Below are positions 21,653-30,739 of a DNA stretch of 64,000 nt, piece by piece (the stretch's first letter is position 1; each line of letters opens with the position of its first letter). Origin of the DNA: Prorocentrum cordatum (taxonomy: Eukaryota; Sar; Dinophyceae; Prorocentrales; Prorocentraceae); contig CAUYUJ010012803.1 in NCBI GenBank assembly GCA_963575745.1, positions 234,501 through 298,500 of the forward strand, in the 5' to 3' direction. A program made the translations under genes and the position numbers. The notes under the pieces were generated by a model. The model did no database searches, was not told where the DNA came from, and worked only from the letters and a program-made list of their open reading frames with translations.

Positions 21653-21660
21653 CCGGTCAG

Positions 21661-21850
21661 AAGGAGGAGGAGGAGGAGGAGGAGGAGGAGGAGGAGGAGG
21701 AGGAGGAGGAGGAGAAGGGGAGAGGAGGAGGAGGAGGAGGAGGAGGAGGAGGAGGAGGGGGAGGAGGAGGAGGAGGAGGAGGAGGGGGGAGGAGGAGGAG
21801 GAGGAGGGGGAGGAGGAGGAGGAGGAGGAGGAGGAGGAGGAGGAGGAGGG
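21661..21850. repeat. (GGA)n tract
   Basis: About 190 bp of GGA/GGG purine triplets. The Glu- and Gly-rich plus frames and the Pro/Ser/Leu minus frames are artefacts. Confidence 0.95.
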
Positions 21851-21977
21851 CCAGGAGGGACGACAACGTCGACGACGACGAACGACGAACGACGAGCCAG
21901 GACTGAGATGAAATCGGGCTGGGGCAACTCGGGGATCTCTGAGATCTGGCGGTCCTGGAGGACGCGTCGGGCGCCGC

Positions 21978-22015
21978 GGCCGTTCCAGAGCGCTCCGGAA
22001 CGCTCTGGAACGGCC
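21978..22015. repeat. Perfect 15-bp hairpin
   Basis: GGCCGTTCCAGAGCG, an 8-base loop, then the exact reverse complement ending at 22015. It lies just upstream of element G. It is not followed by a T-run, so it is not a Pol III terminator. Confidence 0.85.
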
Positions 22016-22029
22016 TATCCTGGTGCTCG

Positions 22030-22192
22030 GGGGAACCAAAAGGAACCGCTACCACTACTCCCCAGACCTTTTCCGCAGGTGCGTTCTGACCAGGACTTCG
22101 AGGCGAATCCAGCGGTGGCGACGACGGCGGCCCATGAGGCCCCAAAAGGGGATAACGAGGGGAGGGTAGAGGTATGTGTACCTTCTCTGAGG
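22030..22192. repeat. Dispersed repeat G, copy 1
   Basis: The unit begins GGGGGAACCAAAAGGAACCG, has CGAATCCAGCGGTGGCGAC in the middle and ends GGTATGTGTACCTTCTCTGA. Related copies are at 49.2, 55.5 and 63.7 kb. No inverted ends are obvious. Confidence 0.82.
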
Positions 22193-22406
22193 CAAACTCT
22201 ATTCACCGACGCTTTTTGTTGGCCCCGCATTGACATTCGCACAGGAAAGCGGATCCTGGTGTATACGGGATCCTGGTGTTTACATTTTGCGATGCTTCCC
22301 TGGGAAAACGGGGAAACAAGTACACAGCACACCACCCCGACGTCGTCCCCGACCCTCACAAAATCCTGGGATTGAAAAACAGCCCGCCACTGGTAATGTT
22401 GAAGGG

Positions 22407-22560
22407 GAACTGGGACACACAAATAAATAGACACAAATAACCAGATTCCCAATATTTTCACATATTTTCTGGGTTTCTGTCCTCCCCCACACTGCCCATA
22501 CTTTCCATATTTTCTGGGGAGTCGACGCTTATTTCTGTCTGTGTGTTTTTTTGTCCCCCT
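22407..22560. mobile_element. Element D, copy 2
   Basis: The left end is GGGACACACAAATAAATAG. The core has CATATTTTCTGGGTTTCTGT and GGGGAGTCGACG. The right end is TCTGTCTGTGTGTTTTT. Confidence 0.88.
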
Positions 22561-22761
22561 CCTGAAATGTATCCGTTACAGCCTCCGATTTATCCGTTCC
22601 AGTCTCCGATTTTCCTCCTCCGAGTCCTGGCCCCGCAGGAGGCGAAGCAGCGCGCGGCTGGCACTCTGACTGTCTGACTCGCAGGCTCGGGCGCGGTGCG
22701 CGGGGCCGCGGGCGCCCGGGCTGGCGGCGCCCAGACGGGGACCCTCGGGACCTTTTGTTTT

Positions 22762-23342
22762 GGTTGGCCAAAAGGGGGTCCAGCTGAGAAGGGGGTGGTG
22801 CCATACGGTAAAGGGAAACAATTACTGAACACTCCCCCTCCCCCCCACGCTCAATTTTGGCACTCGCGGGAGAGACTGCGGTCGAAATGCATCTCATCAG
22901 ACCCACCGCCAACTTTGAACATCGGGGGGAGAGGGAGGCGTTGACGGATGTGGCATGTGTTCGCTAATTTGTTCCGAGGCCTGCAGGTTTGGGGCAGTTG
23001 CATCGCACATGTTGAACGGTGTTGCAACGAATGCGCTTCACACGCGACAGCCCAGCACTGCACTTGCGCACCGGCATGCGCTGCACGCCCCCCAAAAATG
23101 TACTGCAACCCCGATTGCACCAACTCTGCTGCACCACCCCCTTGTCTTTTTTCGCCCGGACAGAGCACCTGGGCGACACCACCCGAAGGGAGGTGCCCAA
23201 GGTGCCTGCATGAGTTCACATGCAGCCGGACCTCGCAGCACGAACGGCGGCACGGACCCGCCCCCGGCGTTCTCCGCGCCGCCGTTGCGAGGTGCCTCGA
23301 GATTCCACCCCCTTGTCGCTGGACCCCATTTCGGGTCAACCC
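22762..23342. mobile_element. Element O, copy 2, with element P inside
   Basis: The left end GGTTGGCCAAAAGGGGGTCC and right end GGACCCCATTTCGGGTCAACC match the copy at 14961-15210. P is inserted at about 22804-22983. An extra segment at about 23147-23305 separates two partial right ends (CACCACCCCCTTGTC occurs near 23128, 23305 and 23362). Confidence 0.65.
22804..22983. mobile_element. Dispersed element P, copy 1
   Basis: About 180 bp closely matching 43503-43686, from GGGAAACAATxACTGAACAC to TTCGCTAATTTGTTCCGAGG. Short imperfect inverted ends GGGAAACAA / TTTGTTCC are visible. A minus frame of about 40 codons (GLMRCISTAVSPA) is open in both copies, but no protein is recognised. Confidence 0.8.
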
Positions 23343-23410
23343 CGATTGCACCATCTCTGCTGCACCACCCCCTTGTCGCTGGACCGCCTTTCTTGAGCAC
23401 GGACCGACCG

Positions 23411-23582
23411 TCCTGGCATTCCTATAGTCATACCACGAAATGCTCAAAAACAATGCTCTTAGAACATAAGCCCGATGTGTTGAAACAAGACGGACTCCCA
23501 GCCAGAAATGTTCTGAGAACATGTCGTGGGAACCACAAAAGGTTCTTAGAACATTGCTTGGTGGGGCTATAGGCGAGCCAGG
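23411..23582. mobile_element. Inverted-repeat element Q, copy 1
   Basis: The ends CCTATAGTC and GGCTATAGG are inverted. The interior carries TTAGAACATAAGCCCGATGT and GTTCTTAGAACAT blocks that recur at 50.0-50.2 kb. It is non-coding. Confidence 0.75.
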
Positions 23583-23628
23583 ACGCTTCGCCACTGCTTG
23601 ATCCCCATCGCACCAACCGCCCATCCAC

Positions 23629-23929
23629 CCTCCTCCTCCTCCTCCTCCTCCTCCTCCTCCTCCTCCTCCTCCCCATCTGGCCAGCCAGACTTGCGCGAGT
23701 CGCGCCCCTCCCCATCGCACCAACCGCCACGGACTCTGGAGGCCCCGTGGCCGTGCCCATGGCGCCAAGGGGCCCACCCTGCGGACCACATCTCTCTCGG
23801 CGGCCCCAGGGCCGAAACGGCAAAGCCCACTCAAAGAGGGGGGCCAGCGGCAGTGGATATCCTCCCTCCTCCTCCCTCGTCCTCCCTCCTCCTCCCTCGT
23901 CCTCCCTCGTCCTCCTCGTCCTGCTCGTC

Positions 23930-23964
<35 letters not shown>

Positions 23965-24020
23965 TTTCCTCCTCCTCCTCCTCCTCCTCCTCCTCCTCCT
24001 CCTCGTCTCCTCCTCCTCCT
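23629..24020. repeat. Two TCC tracts with a GC-rich spacer
   Basis: (TCC)n at about 23629-23672 and (TCC)n/(TCG TCC)n at about 23865-24018. The 190 bp between them are GC-rich with frames open on both strands. No gene is called. Confidence 0.85.
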
Positions 24021-24195
24021 CTGGACTTCGCGCATCGCACCCCGCGATGCGTGCATCCGTCGCTCGTCTTCGCGCTCTCGGTTGGCCCAGGCCGCGACGT
24101 GCGAAACGCGATAATCTTCGTGCCCCTGGGGTGACCCAGGCTTCTGACACCGCTTAAGCCGCTCAGTCATGGGCGATCTCATTTTTTGGGGACGA

Positions 24196-24336
24196 GCGCG
24201 CTCCACTACTCGCAAAGTAGCTACTCGCAAATGGCCTGGATCCGCCGCGGGGCCTCTCACGATACATTGCATTGAGCAAGACATGTTTTTTTTCTGACGT
24301 TTGCGAGTCGGCACTTTGCGAGTAATGGAACGCGCC
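24196..24336. mobile_element. Inverted-repeat element N, copy 1
   Basis: The ends GCGCGCTCCACTACTCGCAA and CTTTGCGAGTAATGGAACGC are inverted. A second copy is at 60359-60487. It lies immediately 3' of the protease-propeptide exon on the minus strand. Confidence 0.85.
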
Positions 24337-24344
24337 CGGTGATT

Positions 24345-24847
24345 TCTGGATGTCCCCAGAGGCTCGCGACCCCATCGGCTGGATGGATTTCGCGCCGTGT
24401 AGCGGCTTCTCGGAGCCGCGGTTCAAAATTAGCGCCTTCCACGGCTGGTCCTCGCAATTGTGGCTGTTGATGTCCACGGACCTGCTCTCGAACAGGTCCT
24501 TGCGCTGAAGGTACTCCTTGGGGCTCAGAAGGCCATGCTAATACTATGTATCCTCCTTTGATGCGTGCGTCCGACCGGACAATCTGGCACAACCAACCAG
24601 CGGTGTGGCCAGAAAATGCCCGCCACCGAGCGTATACTTTACGATATCTGAGCGATCGCGCGTCGCCCCTGCGGGGGCAACGCGCACATGGTACAAACAT
24701 GTTTGCGTGAGGCCGACTCCTCCGAGCCGGGCGCGTACTGGCGCTCGTACTTCTGCACGAAGCCCTCGAAGGTCAGCGACTCGAGACCTCGCCGCAGGGC
24801 GCGCACGCCGCGGGAGAGCGCGAGAGGAAGCCCTCCCAACAGCTGGT
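24345..24847 (-). CDS. Papain-family protease propeptide (I29) fragment, two exons
   Basis: On the minus strand, an upstream exon (about 24847-24720) encodes GLESLTFEGFVQKYERQYAP then GSEE. A downstream exon (24516 to about 24345) encodes EYLQRKDLFESRSVDINSHN and then a PWKA motif. Joined, they give the ERFNIN signature of the inhibitor I29 domain (E-x3-R-x3-F, then I-x3-N, with R in place of the first N) that occludes the active site of C1A cathepsins. Third positions are mostly G/C. The catalytic domain with its QGxCGSCW motif is not found downstream, where element N follows the exon. This is a 5' gene piece or a truncated copy. The first exon start is unclear because an in-frame stop lies upstream. 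Confidence 0.68.
24517..24719 (-). other. Probable intron with GA-AG boundary
   Basis: The ~203-bp gap between the two I29 exons restores the frame exactly if removed as GAGTCGG...CCCAAG. The GGAG motif is present at both junctions. Read this way the 5' splice site is GA rather than GT, a class reported for dinoflagellates. Because GGAG is repeated, the exact cut could slide by a few bases. Confidence 0.5.
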
Positions 24848-24910
24848 GCGCCTCCGCCCTTCCTCGGACGGGTCATAGGAAATTGGGGCTGACCTATGAC
24901 TGGGGGTGAA

Positions 24911-25075
24911 GTTAAGGGTAAGGCGGGCGTGTCCCCCTACACGGGGATTTTCGACGAAAAATGAAAAATACTCAAACAATGCTCCAAAATTGCCAAAAAT
25001 ACTCAAATAGTCCCCTGACTATTTTTTAACGATTCTTGAATATTCCCCCTGCAGAGGGACAGGCAGGACATAAAG
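24911..25075. mobile_element. Inverted-repeat element C, copy 2
   Basis: The left end is GGCGGGCGTGTCCCCCTACA and the right end CCCCCTGCAGAGGGACAGGC. The AT-rich core has AAAAATACTCAAACAATGCT. It sits about 60 bp upstream of the I29 exon on the minus strand. Confidence 0.88.
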
Positions 25076-25328
25076 TTCAGGGCCCCCAAACGGGGCCCTC
25101 GAGGGCCCCTTGTGGAACCAGCAGGGGCCCCACAGGGGTCCTACATGGGCCCCTTGGGGGCTCTTTCCTCCGACCCCCGTGTGGGTCACACTCCATTGCC
25201 GCCCGCTGGACCCGCCGCTCCGTGCAGGCCCCTCCGTGCCCTCCCGGGGATGACCCGCACGGCCCTCGCGTTATCCCCAAATGCCCCCAGAAGCCTCCTG
25301 GAGGTCCCCGCGGATGTAGCCTACGGCA

Positions 25329-25450
25329 GCACAGGGCTGGACCTTTGTTTTTCATTTTGCGTTCGTTTCCTTTTCGTTTTGCTCTACCTGTTTTCCTGTT
25401 ACCTCCATGCCAGCCGAAGTCCAGCAAAACTACGTTTAGGTCCAGCCCTG
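25329..25450. mobile_element. Single-copy inverted-repeat element (CAGGGCTGGACCT)
   Basis: A perfect 13-bp inverted end pair, CAGGGCTGGACCT (25329-25341) and AGGTCCAGCCCTG (25438-25450), encloses a pyrimidine-rich centre (TTTTTCATTTTGCGTTCG). No other copy is in the window. Confidence 0.75.
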
Positions 25451-25570
25451 CGGAAGTATCCGCGGGAGGCCTTCGTGCCAGTTCTCGGCCCGTGCGCGTC
25501 ATCATCGCGCGAGGGCCGTGCGCATCGCCCCCGTGTCGTTCCACCTCTCAAGGAAGATCCCTGGGTGAGC

Positions 25571-25734
25571 ATCGTTTAACCGATCCCCATCCCCACCAGC
25601 GTGGGCTGGGCCCCACTGGCTGGGCCCCACTGGCTGCTCTCTTCGGGTTTCGAGGGGCATATCCCTTACTGAGGTGTTGAGACGGTGGGGCTCGAGATAG
25701 GGATGGGGATGGGGATAGGGATCCGTTAAACGAT
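25571..25734. mobile_element. Single-copy inverted-repeat element (ATCGTTTAAC)
   Basis: The ends ATCGTTTAACCGATCCC and GGGATCCGTTAAACGAT match at 16 of 17 positions as an inverted pair. Subterminal GGGATGGGGATGGGGATAGG repeats lie inside. It is non-coding. Confidence 0.8.
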
Positions 25735-26168
25735 ACTGACTGGGGGGAATCCAGAGAAAGAGGGTTGGCTCGAGAAACACGGGTCCCGAGGGCTTCGCAA
25801 CGGGTCCCATGCCCGGGGGCCTTCCCCCAAGGCCAGGTCTATATCTCTAGCCGTCATCACGGTCCTGGGGGCGTCTGGGCGGGCTCAGGCAGCCAGAAAA
25901 CGGCGAGAAACCTGACATTGGAACAGCACGGCGAAAACGTAAGAATCCCTTCCTTCATGGCGAACGAACGGACAACGCTGCGGACGACCGTCTGGATCTT
26001 GATATGAGACCACGTGGGTGAGGCCGTGGCCTCTGAAGTCTTAATTTCTGGAGAACCGCATTGCGAGACACAAAGGAGGGTATGACAAAGAAAGGAGGAG
26101 GAGGGAAGGGGAAGGCCATCTGTCCCCGGCCCTCCGCGCCGCCGCGCCGGGTCCCAGGGGGGGGCGGC

Positions 26169-26618
26169 TCAGCGCGCTGCCGCGAACGGCTGCGCGTACC
26201 ACGTCTACAACAACCTCCGGGTGTACAGGTTCATCCACCTGTGAGTGACAAACCACAACTACAAAATCATTCACCAATGGCTGAACATCCAGAACAAAGA
26301 GATTAGCCGCGGCTGAAGCATCAACCACCAATTGTTGAATTACAACCCTAAACGACTTAACCGTTGTTGTGGAGACTTATCGGCAAGGATGCCGAGACCA
26401 TGCACGCATATATGAACATGGCCGCGAACAAGCGCGGCCCAAAAACGAGTAGGGTACAACGTCTGGCATGGGAAACAGCCTCAGCCCGACGAAAAACATC
26501 ATCACTGCTACGACCGCACTCGCGAGAGCGTCCAGACACGAGCTGCGTAGCACGCAGCCCAAGTGCGAGAACGAGCCGTGCAACAGGCAGCCGAACCACG
26601 AGAACGAGCTGCGCATAA
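26169..26618 (+). CDS. Two-exon gene fragment, unknown function
   Basis: The first exon ends at 26240 and encodes NGCAYHVYNNLRVYRFIHL, with G/C in most third positions. It is followed at once by GTGAGTG, a consensus 5' splice site. The second exon starts at 26375 after GTGGAG and encodes LIGKDAETMHAYMNMAANKR. Removing the 134-bp intron joins the two in phase (CT + A). After about 26450 composition degrades into a repeat-rich region, and the open frame ends with TAA at 26618. The true exon 2 end and the exon 1 start are not determined. I do not recognise the protein. Confidence 0.55.
26241..26374 (+). other. Probable GT-AG intron
   Basis: 134 bp beginning GTGAGTGAC and ending GTTGTTGTGGAG, rich in CAA/AAC. 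It separates the two in-phase exon pieces of the 26.2-kb gene fragment. Confidence 0.5.
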
Positions 26619-26715
26619 CAGGCAAGAGCGAGGACCACCACCAGCATTACGACACCCAGCACGCGACCAAGACCGACACAGAACACGGCACGACTGAGCA
26701 ACCCGAAGGGATGAG
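26490..26715. repeat. Degenerate ~36-bp tandem repeat
   Basis: Irregular copies of CGAGAACGAGCxGxGCAxxAC-like units. It is open in the minus strand as a Val/Leu-rich frame, which is probably an artefact. Confidence 0.55.
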
Positions 26716-26754
26716 GACTCCGTGCCGCAACCCGTCGAGCCGCACAGGACTCGG

Positions 26755-26955
26755 GGATCTTCTGCCCCGGGCCAATCCAGACCCGAGTCAGTCAGGTCTT
26801 GCAGAATCCTGCAAGATCCTGCACGCAAGCCCCGGCCAATGCGAAGGATCGTGCAAGACCCTGCCCCCCAGCCTGGGTCAGTGCGACCCTGCCCCCCTGC
26901 GGGATGCTGCAAGATCGGGCGCTCAGGCTGGCCCCCGTTGGCACTGACCCCGCCC
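26755..26955. repeat. GCAAGATCCTGC-type repeat
   Basis: It has repeated CTGCAAGATCxTGC and CCxGGGTCAxTGCGACCCTG blocks, related to the start of segment E at 11985-12110 and 13510-13590. Confidence 0.65.
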
Positions 26956-27103
26956 CGGGCCTCCCGCAGGACCGAAGAGGCCACGGGGGCCGGCAGCAGG
27001 CACGCCTGCAGGCACGCCCGCAGGCGGAGCAGCGCCACCAGGAGCAGGTGGAGAGGATCGAGGCCGAGAGCCCCCAAGCCAGGTGGTAAGACATCAGTGA
27101 AAG

Positions 27104-27258
27104 GGCCCTGGGACACACAAATAAATACACACAAATAAAAATATTCCCTATATTTTCCCATATTTTCTGGATTTCTGTCTTCCCCCCCCACTTCCCATAT
27201 TTTCCCATATTTTCTGGGAATCGACGAATAATTGTGTCTGTGTGTTTTTCCCCTTCCG
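27104..27258. mobile_element. Element D, copy 3
   Basis: The left end is CTGGGACACACAAATAAATA. The core has two CCCATATTTTC(T)GG(G) motifs and GGGAATCGACGA. The right end is TTGTGTCTGTGTGTTTTT. Confidence 0.9.
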
Positions 27259-27280
27259 AATCAGGTGGTGACCTTCGGGT

Positions 27281-27416
27281 GTTGCTAGAAGTACCCCTGG
27301 CCCAAGGTGCCCCCGGCTTTTCGCCCTCTGGGCCTCGTGAGGGGCGCTCTGAGGGCGGTTTGGGGTAACCCCTAGAATCCTGGGGGTCACCTTGGCCCAG
27401 GGGCACTTCTAGCAAC
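27281..27416. mobile_element. Inverted-repeat element H, copy 2 (intact)
   Basis: The ends GTTGCTAGAAGTACCCCTGG and CCAGGGGCACTTCTAGCAAC are almost perfect inverted repeats. Inner inverted CCCAAGGTGCCCCC / GGGGGTCACCTTGG continue the arms. Confidence 0.92.
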
Positions 27417-27442
27417 AACCGAGACCTGGAACCCCCAAAAAA

Positions 27443-27551
27443 TCACCACCGGGTTTGGGGACACGGTGTCACTGCCGGGCTGTGCGCCTCCTGGGCCCCC
27501 AGCGTTCGAGGCAGACTCGAAGGAACACGCGAGTCCCCAAACCGGGTGGTG
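27443..27551. mobile_element. Short inverted-repeat element (TCACCACCGGGTTTGGGGAC)
   Basis: The ends TCACCACCGGGTTTGGGGAC and GTCCCCAAACCGGGTGGTGA are an inverted pair over a 109-bp span. A partial third arm (GTCACCACCACGCTTGGGGA) lies at about 27586. Confidence 0.8.
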
Positions 27552-27711
27552 ACACCACATCGCCCGAGACTCACCGCCGGGGGTTGTCACCACCACGCTT
27601 GGGGACTGCCGACGAGGGGAGGAGGCAGCACGGTGAGCTCGGGGGGAGGCCCGAAGAGGCGGCGAAGCCACAAGGGAACACAAGATCCATACAGGCGCTG
27701 CCCGGACAGCC

Positions 27712-27880
27712 GTGCCCGGCACCCCCGGGGAGGCACACCGCGCGATCGCGATCTGCGGGTACGCCGACGGCCTCAAGACCACTGGCCGCCTCACGCTCGC
27801 ACGGAGCGGGCTCACGGGGCGCGAGCTGGAGCAGCCGCAAGCGGCGGCGGCACGCCTAAGCAGGGTCTCCCCCGCGCTCG
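27712..27880 (+). CDS. Exon-like frame, unknown function
   Basis: A plus-strand stretch with G/C-rich third positions encodes EAHRAIAICGYADGLKTTGR, then LTLARSGLTGRELEQPQ. It is part of a frame open to 27999, but composition weakens after about 27860. A minus frame over the same bases (RPVVLRPSAYPQIAIARCA) is a competitor. No domain is recognised. Confidence 0.3.
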
Positions 27881-28458
27881 CTAATCACTCACGTGAACAG
27901 CCAGAGGGAGGAGAGCGAACGCGGTGTCGCCGTCGCGTGCCCCACCCTGCAGCATGCTTCCAGAAAGTGGCACTGCACCAGAGGCGACACCACGAGTGAG
28001 GGGCAACGTCAGGGGGGGACCAGCTCAGGGGGGAGCCTGAATCGGCGACAAGCCCACGATAGCGAATCCGCATTGTACTGGGCGGGCTGGGCCATCGGGC
28101 CCCTATGAGCGATGGCTGGGCGATTCGGGTTCGATGCATCTCCCCCTGAGCCCATCCGATACCCCCTAACGTTGCCCCTGAAGGACCTCGACTCCCTCCC
28201 GGTGTGGCGCTGGCGAGCGCCCTCCCGGACGCGATGTTGTGCGTGCGCCAGCGGCGAGGGCGCAGAGGGAGGAAGAGGAATAGGGAGGAGGAAGGAGAGG
28301 AGAAGGATTCATCGTATACGAGAGGAGATGGGGAGGAAAGAGGAGCAGGCCAGACATCCTGCGACATGTGCTTGTCGAATCGCGGCCCCAGAACTCCCGA
28401 GCCCTGGCCCTGAGGCATCTTTCGCCTCGGATCCCATTTTGATGGTGCCTGGGCTTCG

Positions 28459-28698
28459 TGGGCCCTGGAAACGACAGGGCCGTTTTTGTTACCGGTTCCG
28501 TTTTGCCGGTTTTTCGCTGGTTCCGGCGCCGTTTTTGTTACCGGTTCCGTCGCCGTTTTTTGACTGGTTCCGGCTCAAGTTCCAATCCTGGAGCTGTGTT
28601 TTTGCCGTTTCCGGTCGCCGTTTGTTTGCCGTTCCCATTTTCAAAGGACATTTTTTGGGGAAGCGGTGAAAAAACGGCCCTGCCGTTGCCGGGGCCCA
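28459..28698. mobile_element. Single-copy inverted-repeat element with internal CCGTTTTTGTTACCGG repeats
   Basis: The left arm is TGGGCCCTGGAAACGACAGG followed by GCCGTTTTT. The right arm is the inverted AAAAAACGGCCCTGCCGTTG then CCGGGGCCCA. Between them are four or five imperfect copies of GCCGTTTTTGTTACCGGTTCC. Confidence 0.8.
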
Positions 28699-28769
28699 CA
28701 AAGTGCCCGGGACCCACAGAGGGCCTGGCAGGCCGGCGTCCACGAGCAAGCGCACATCGAGCCGGCAGA

Positions 28770-28985
28770 TCGTCGGAGAGCTGGGAGGGAGAGGGAGGAG
28801 GTGGAGGAAGAGGAGGGGAGGAAGGACGAGGAGCGGGAGGAAGGGGGAGGAAGAGGAGAGGGAGGAACGGGGGAGGATGAAGAGGAGGGGGCAGGATGAA
28901 GCGCAAGGGGGAGGATGAAGAGGAAGGGGGAGGAGGAAGGGGAGAGGGAGGAAGAGGACGAGCAGGAGGACCTCCTCGCCGCTTG
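28770..28985. repeat. GGA-rich purine tract
   Basis: About 215 bp of imperfect GGA/GAGG repeats. All frames here are compositional. Confidence 0.9.
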
Positions 28986-29052
28986 CCTGACCTCCAGGAA
29001 AGGACTGGAGGCTCGTGACCCCACCCCAGGGAGCGGCGAGCCGAGGTGAGTC

Positions 29053-29228
29053 TTAGATTTAGGTCGGGCACGTCCCCCTACAGGGGGATCTTGGACGAAA
29101 CAACGAGGCATACCCCCAGCACTACTCAAGGAATAAGCAAACATAGTAAAACAAGTCGTCCACATACTATGTTTTGAAGATGTTTGACTATTCCCCCTGT
29201 AGAAGGACACGCCCGCCTTGATTTTAGA
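29053..29228. mobile_element. Inverted-repeat element C, copy 3
   Basis: The left end is GGTCGGGCACGTCCCCCTAC and the right end CCCCCTGTAGAAGGACACGC. An ATAGTA/TACTAT pair sits in the centre. TTAGATTT and ATTTTAGA mark the outer edges. Confidence 0.88.
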
Positions 29229-29454
29229 TCCCCCCAGCGAAGCTGGGCCTCGCGCTCGGTCCCAGTCTGCACGCGGACGCCAGCCGCCGCAGGCAGCCTT
29301 CCTCCCTCCGCCCCCCTGAAGCTCCTTCGATCGGTCGTCTCTTCTGTTCTCGCTGTTTCCCTCAGTTTTTCTGTCGCCCCTCCCCTCGGCGCTTCCGGGT
29401 GAGAGGGGTCCGAAGGCCGTATCCGCCCAGGAAACCAACGGTCCGCAGCTCGAA

Positions 29455-29830
29455 GCTCGAAGGAGGAAGATGAGGAGGAGGAGGAGGAGGAAGAGGAGGC
29501 AGGAACAGAGGGAGGAGGAGGAGGCGGAGAAGAAGAAGAAGAAAACGAGGAGGAAGAGGAGGAGGAGGAGGAGGAGGAGGAGAAGAAAGAGGAGACAGAA
29601 GGAGGAGGTGTTCCAGATAGCGCCCCTGGCTCCTGAGGTGACACACTCGGCTGGAGGTGGCCCAATACTCCTTCTCTTCTTCGTGTTGGGCACCTCAGTG
29701 GGCCAGTCCCCCAGGGCAGGCAAGAGGCAAGAGGCAGGAGGAGAAGCAGGAGGCAGCAGGAGGAGGAACAGGAGGCAGCAGGATGAGGAGGAGGAGGAGG
29801 AGGAGGAGGAGGAGGAGGAGGAGGAGGGAC
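29455..29830. repeat. GGA tracts and flanks
   Basis: (GGA)n at about 29460-29615 and about 29780-29828, separated by 160 bp of mixed sequence. No gene is called between or beside them. Confidence 0.85.
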
Positions 29831-30024
29831 CCCCCCCCCTCCCCGCGTGCGCGCCACCCCAACGGACCGCAGCCCGAATTGACTTTCAGCGCGCCGGCCA
29901 ACGGGAGGAGCCCCGCGAGGGCGCCGGTCTTCCGTGCGGCGCTCGCCGCCATCTCGCGCTGGGCGGAAGGGGATATGGTCGGCTGCGGCAGGCTCGTGCT
30001 GTGACGAGCCCTGACTACCTATCA

Positions 30025-30164
30025 GACCACCCCAACCCAACCCGAAGACCCGAATTTCGGGTTGGGGGGCTACGGGTTCCATATGTGTGTTTCTCGATGT
30101 TCCCCGACCCCCCTCCACTGGAAATGGCCGTCAATTTGAGGACTTCGGGTTGGGTTGGGGTGGT
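30025..30164. mobile_element. 140-bp element with perfect 22-bp inverted ends
   Basis: The left end is ACCACCCCAACCCAACCCGA followed by AG. The right end is its exact reverse complement (30143-30164). It is a single copy in the window. The centre includes a GAATTTCGGGTTGGGG sub-arm. It is non-coding. Confidence 0.9.
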
Positions 30165-30187
30165 TTGGTGGGTGGTGAACCCCCGCG

Positions 30188-30370
30188 TTGGTCTCTGACA
30201 CGGCAGCCAGCGAGGCCTTGGCAGGGGAGGGCCCGGCCGCGTCGGTGGACGCCCCGCGCATCGCGGCCCGAAGGGCCGATGGCGCCGGTCATGGCCGAGC
30301 CGGCGACGTTTCGATCGCCACACCGCTCCGAATCGGTCGATTTGGGACCAATGGCGGCGTTCAGCCATGA
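30188..30370 (+). CDS. Exon-like frame, unknown function
   Basis: A plus-strand frame of about 60 codons with G/C-rich third positions encodes TAASEALAGEGPAASVDAPR and later GDVSIATPLRIGRFGTNGG. It ends TGA at 30370. It begins right after the perfect inverted-repeat element. It has no ATG near the 5' end, so it would be an internal or last exon. No domain is recognised. Confidence 0.3.
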   Translation: MVSDTAASEALAGEGPAASVDAPRIAARRADGAGHGRAGDVSIATPLRIGRFGTNGGVQP

Positions 30371-30739
30371 ACGTCAGCGGCGGGGTCGCAACCGCGTCGT
30401 TACGGCACGAACCTACCGTATGGACCTACGTAGTTCGGTTGTATGGATACAATCAAAACGTAAACATGAACGGCTGCAGAGGAGGAAACGGAGGGAGACG
30501 AACAGAAAGAAGACGGAGGAAGAGGAGGACGGATGCCAAGGAGGATATCCGCCGATCCGGCGTGTGAGTTTCAAGGAGTCTCAGCTATAGCCTCGAGGCT
30601 AAGCCTCAGTCTCTGGGGAGGTTGCCGGGGTGGCTCTGCCGGGGAAGGGGGGTTGGGGTGCGGGGGGGGGTACGAGTTTTCTGGCGGTCGCGGGGGGCTG
30701 CTTTTACAGAAGGCTCTAATCTCGAGGATGCGCTGAAAG

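Noticed and set aside
22804-22983. Element P as a hammerhead ribozyme (CTGATGAG on the minus strand)
   Set aside because: The GAAA core and a third stem are not found at the required spacing.
22804-22983. Element P as a U4-like snRNA
   Set aside because: GCTAATT and CCGAGGC occur, but in the wrong order, and no Sm site or U6-pairing region is present.
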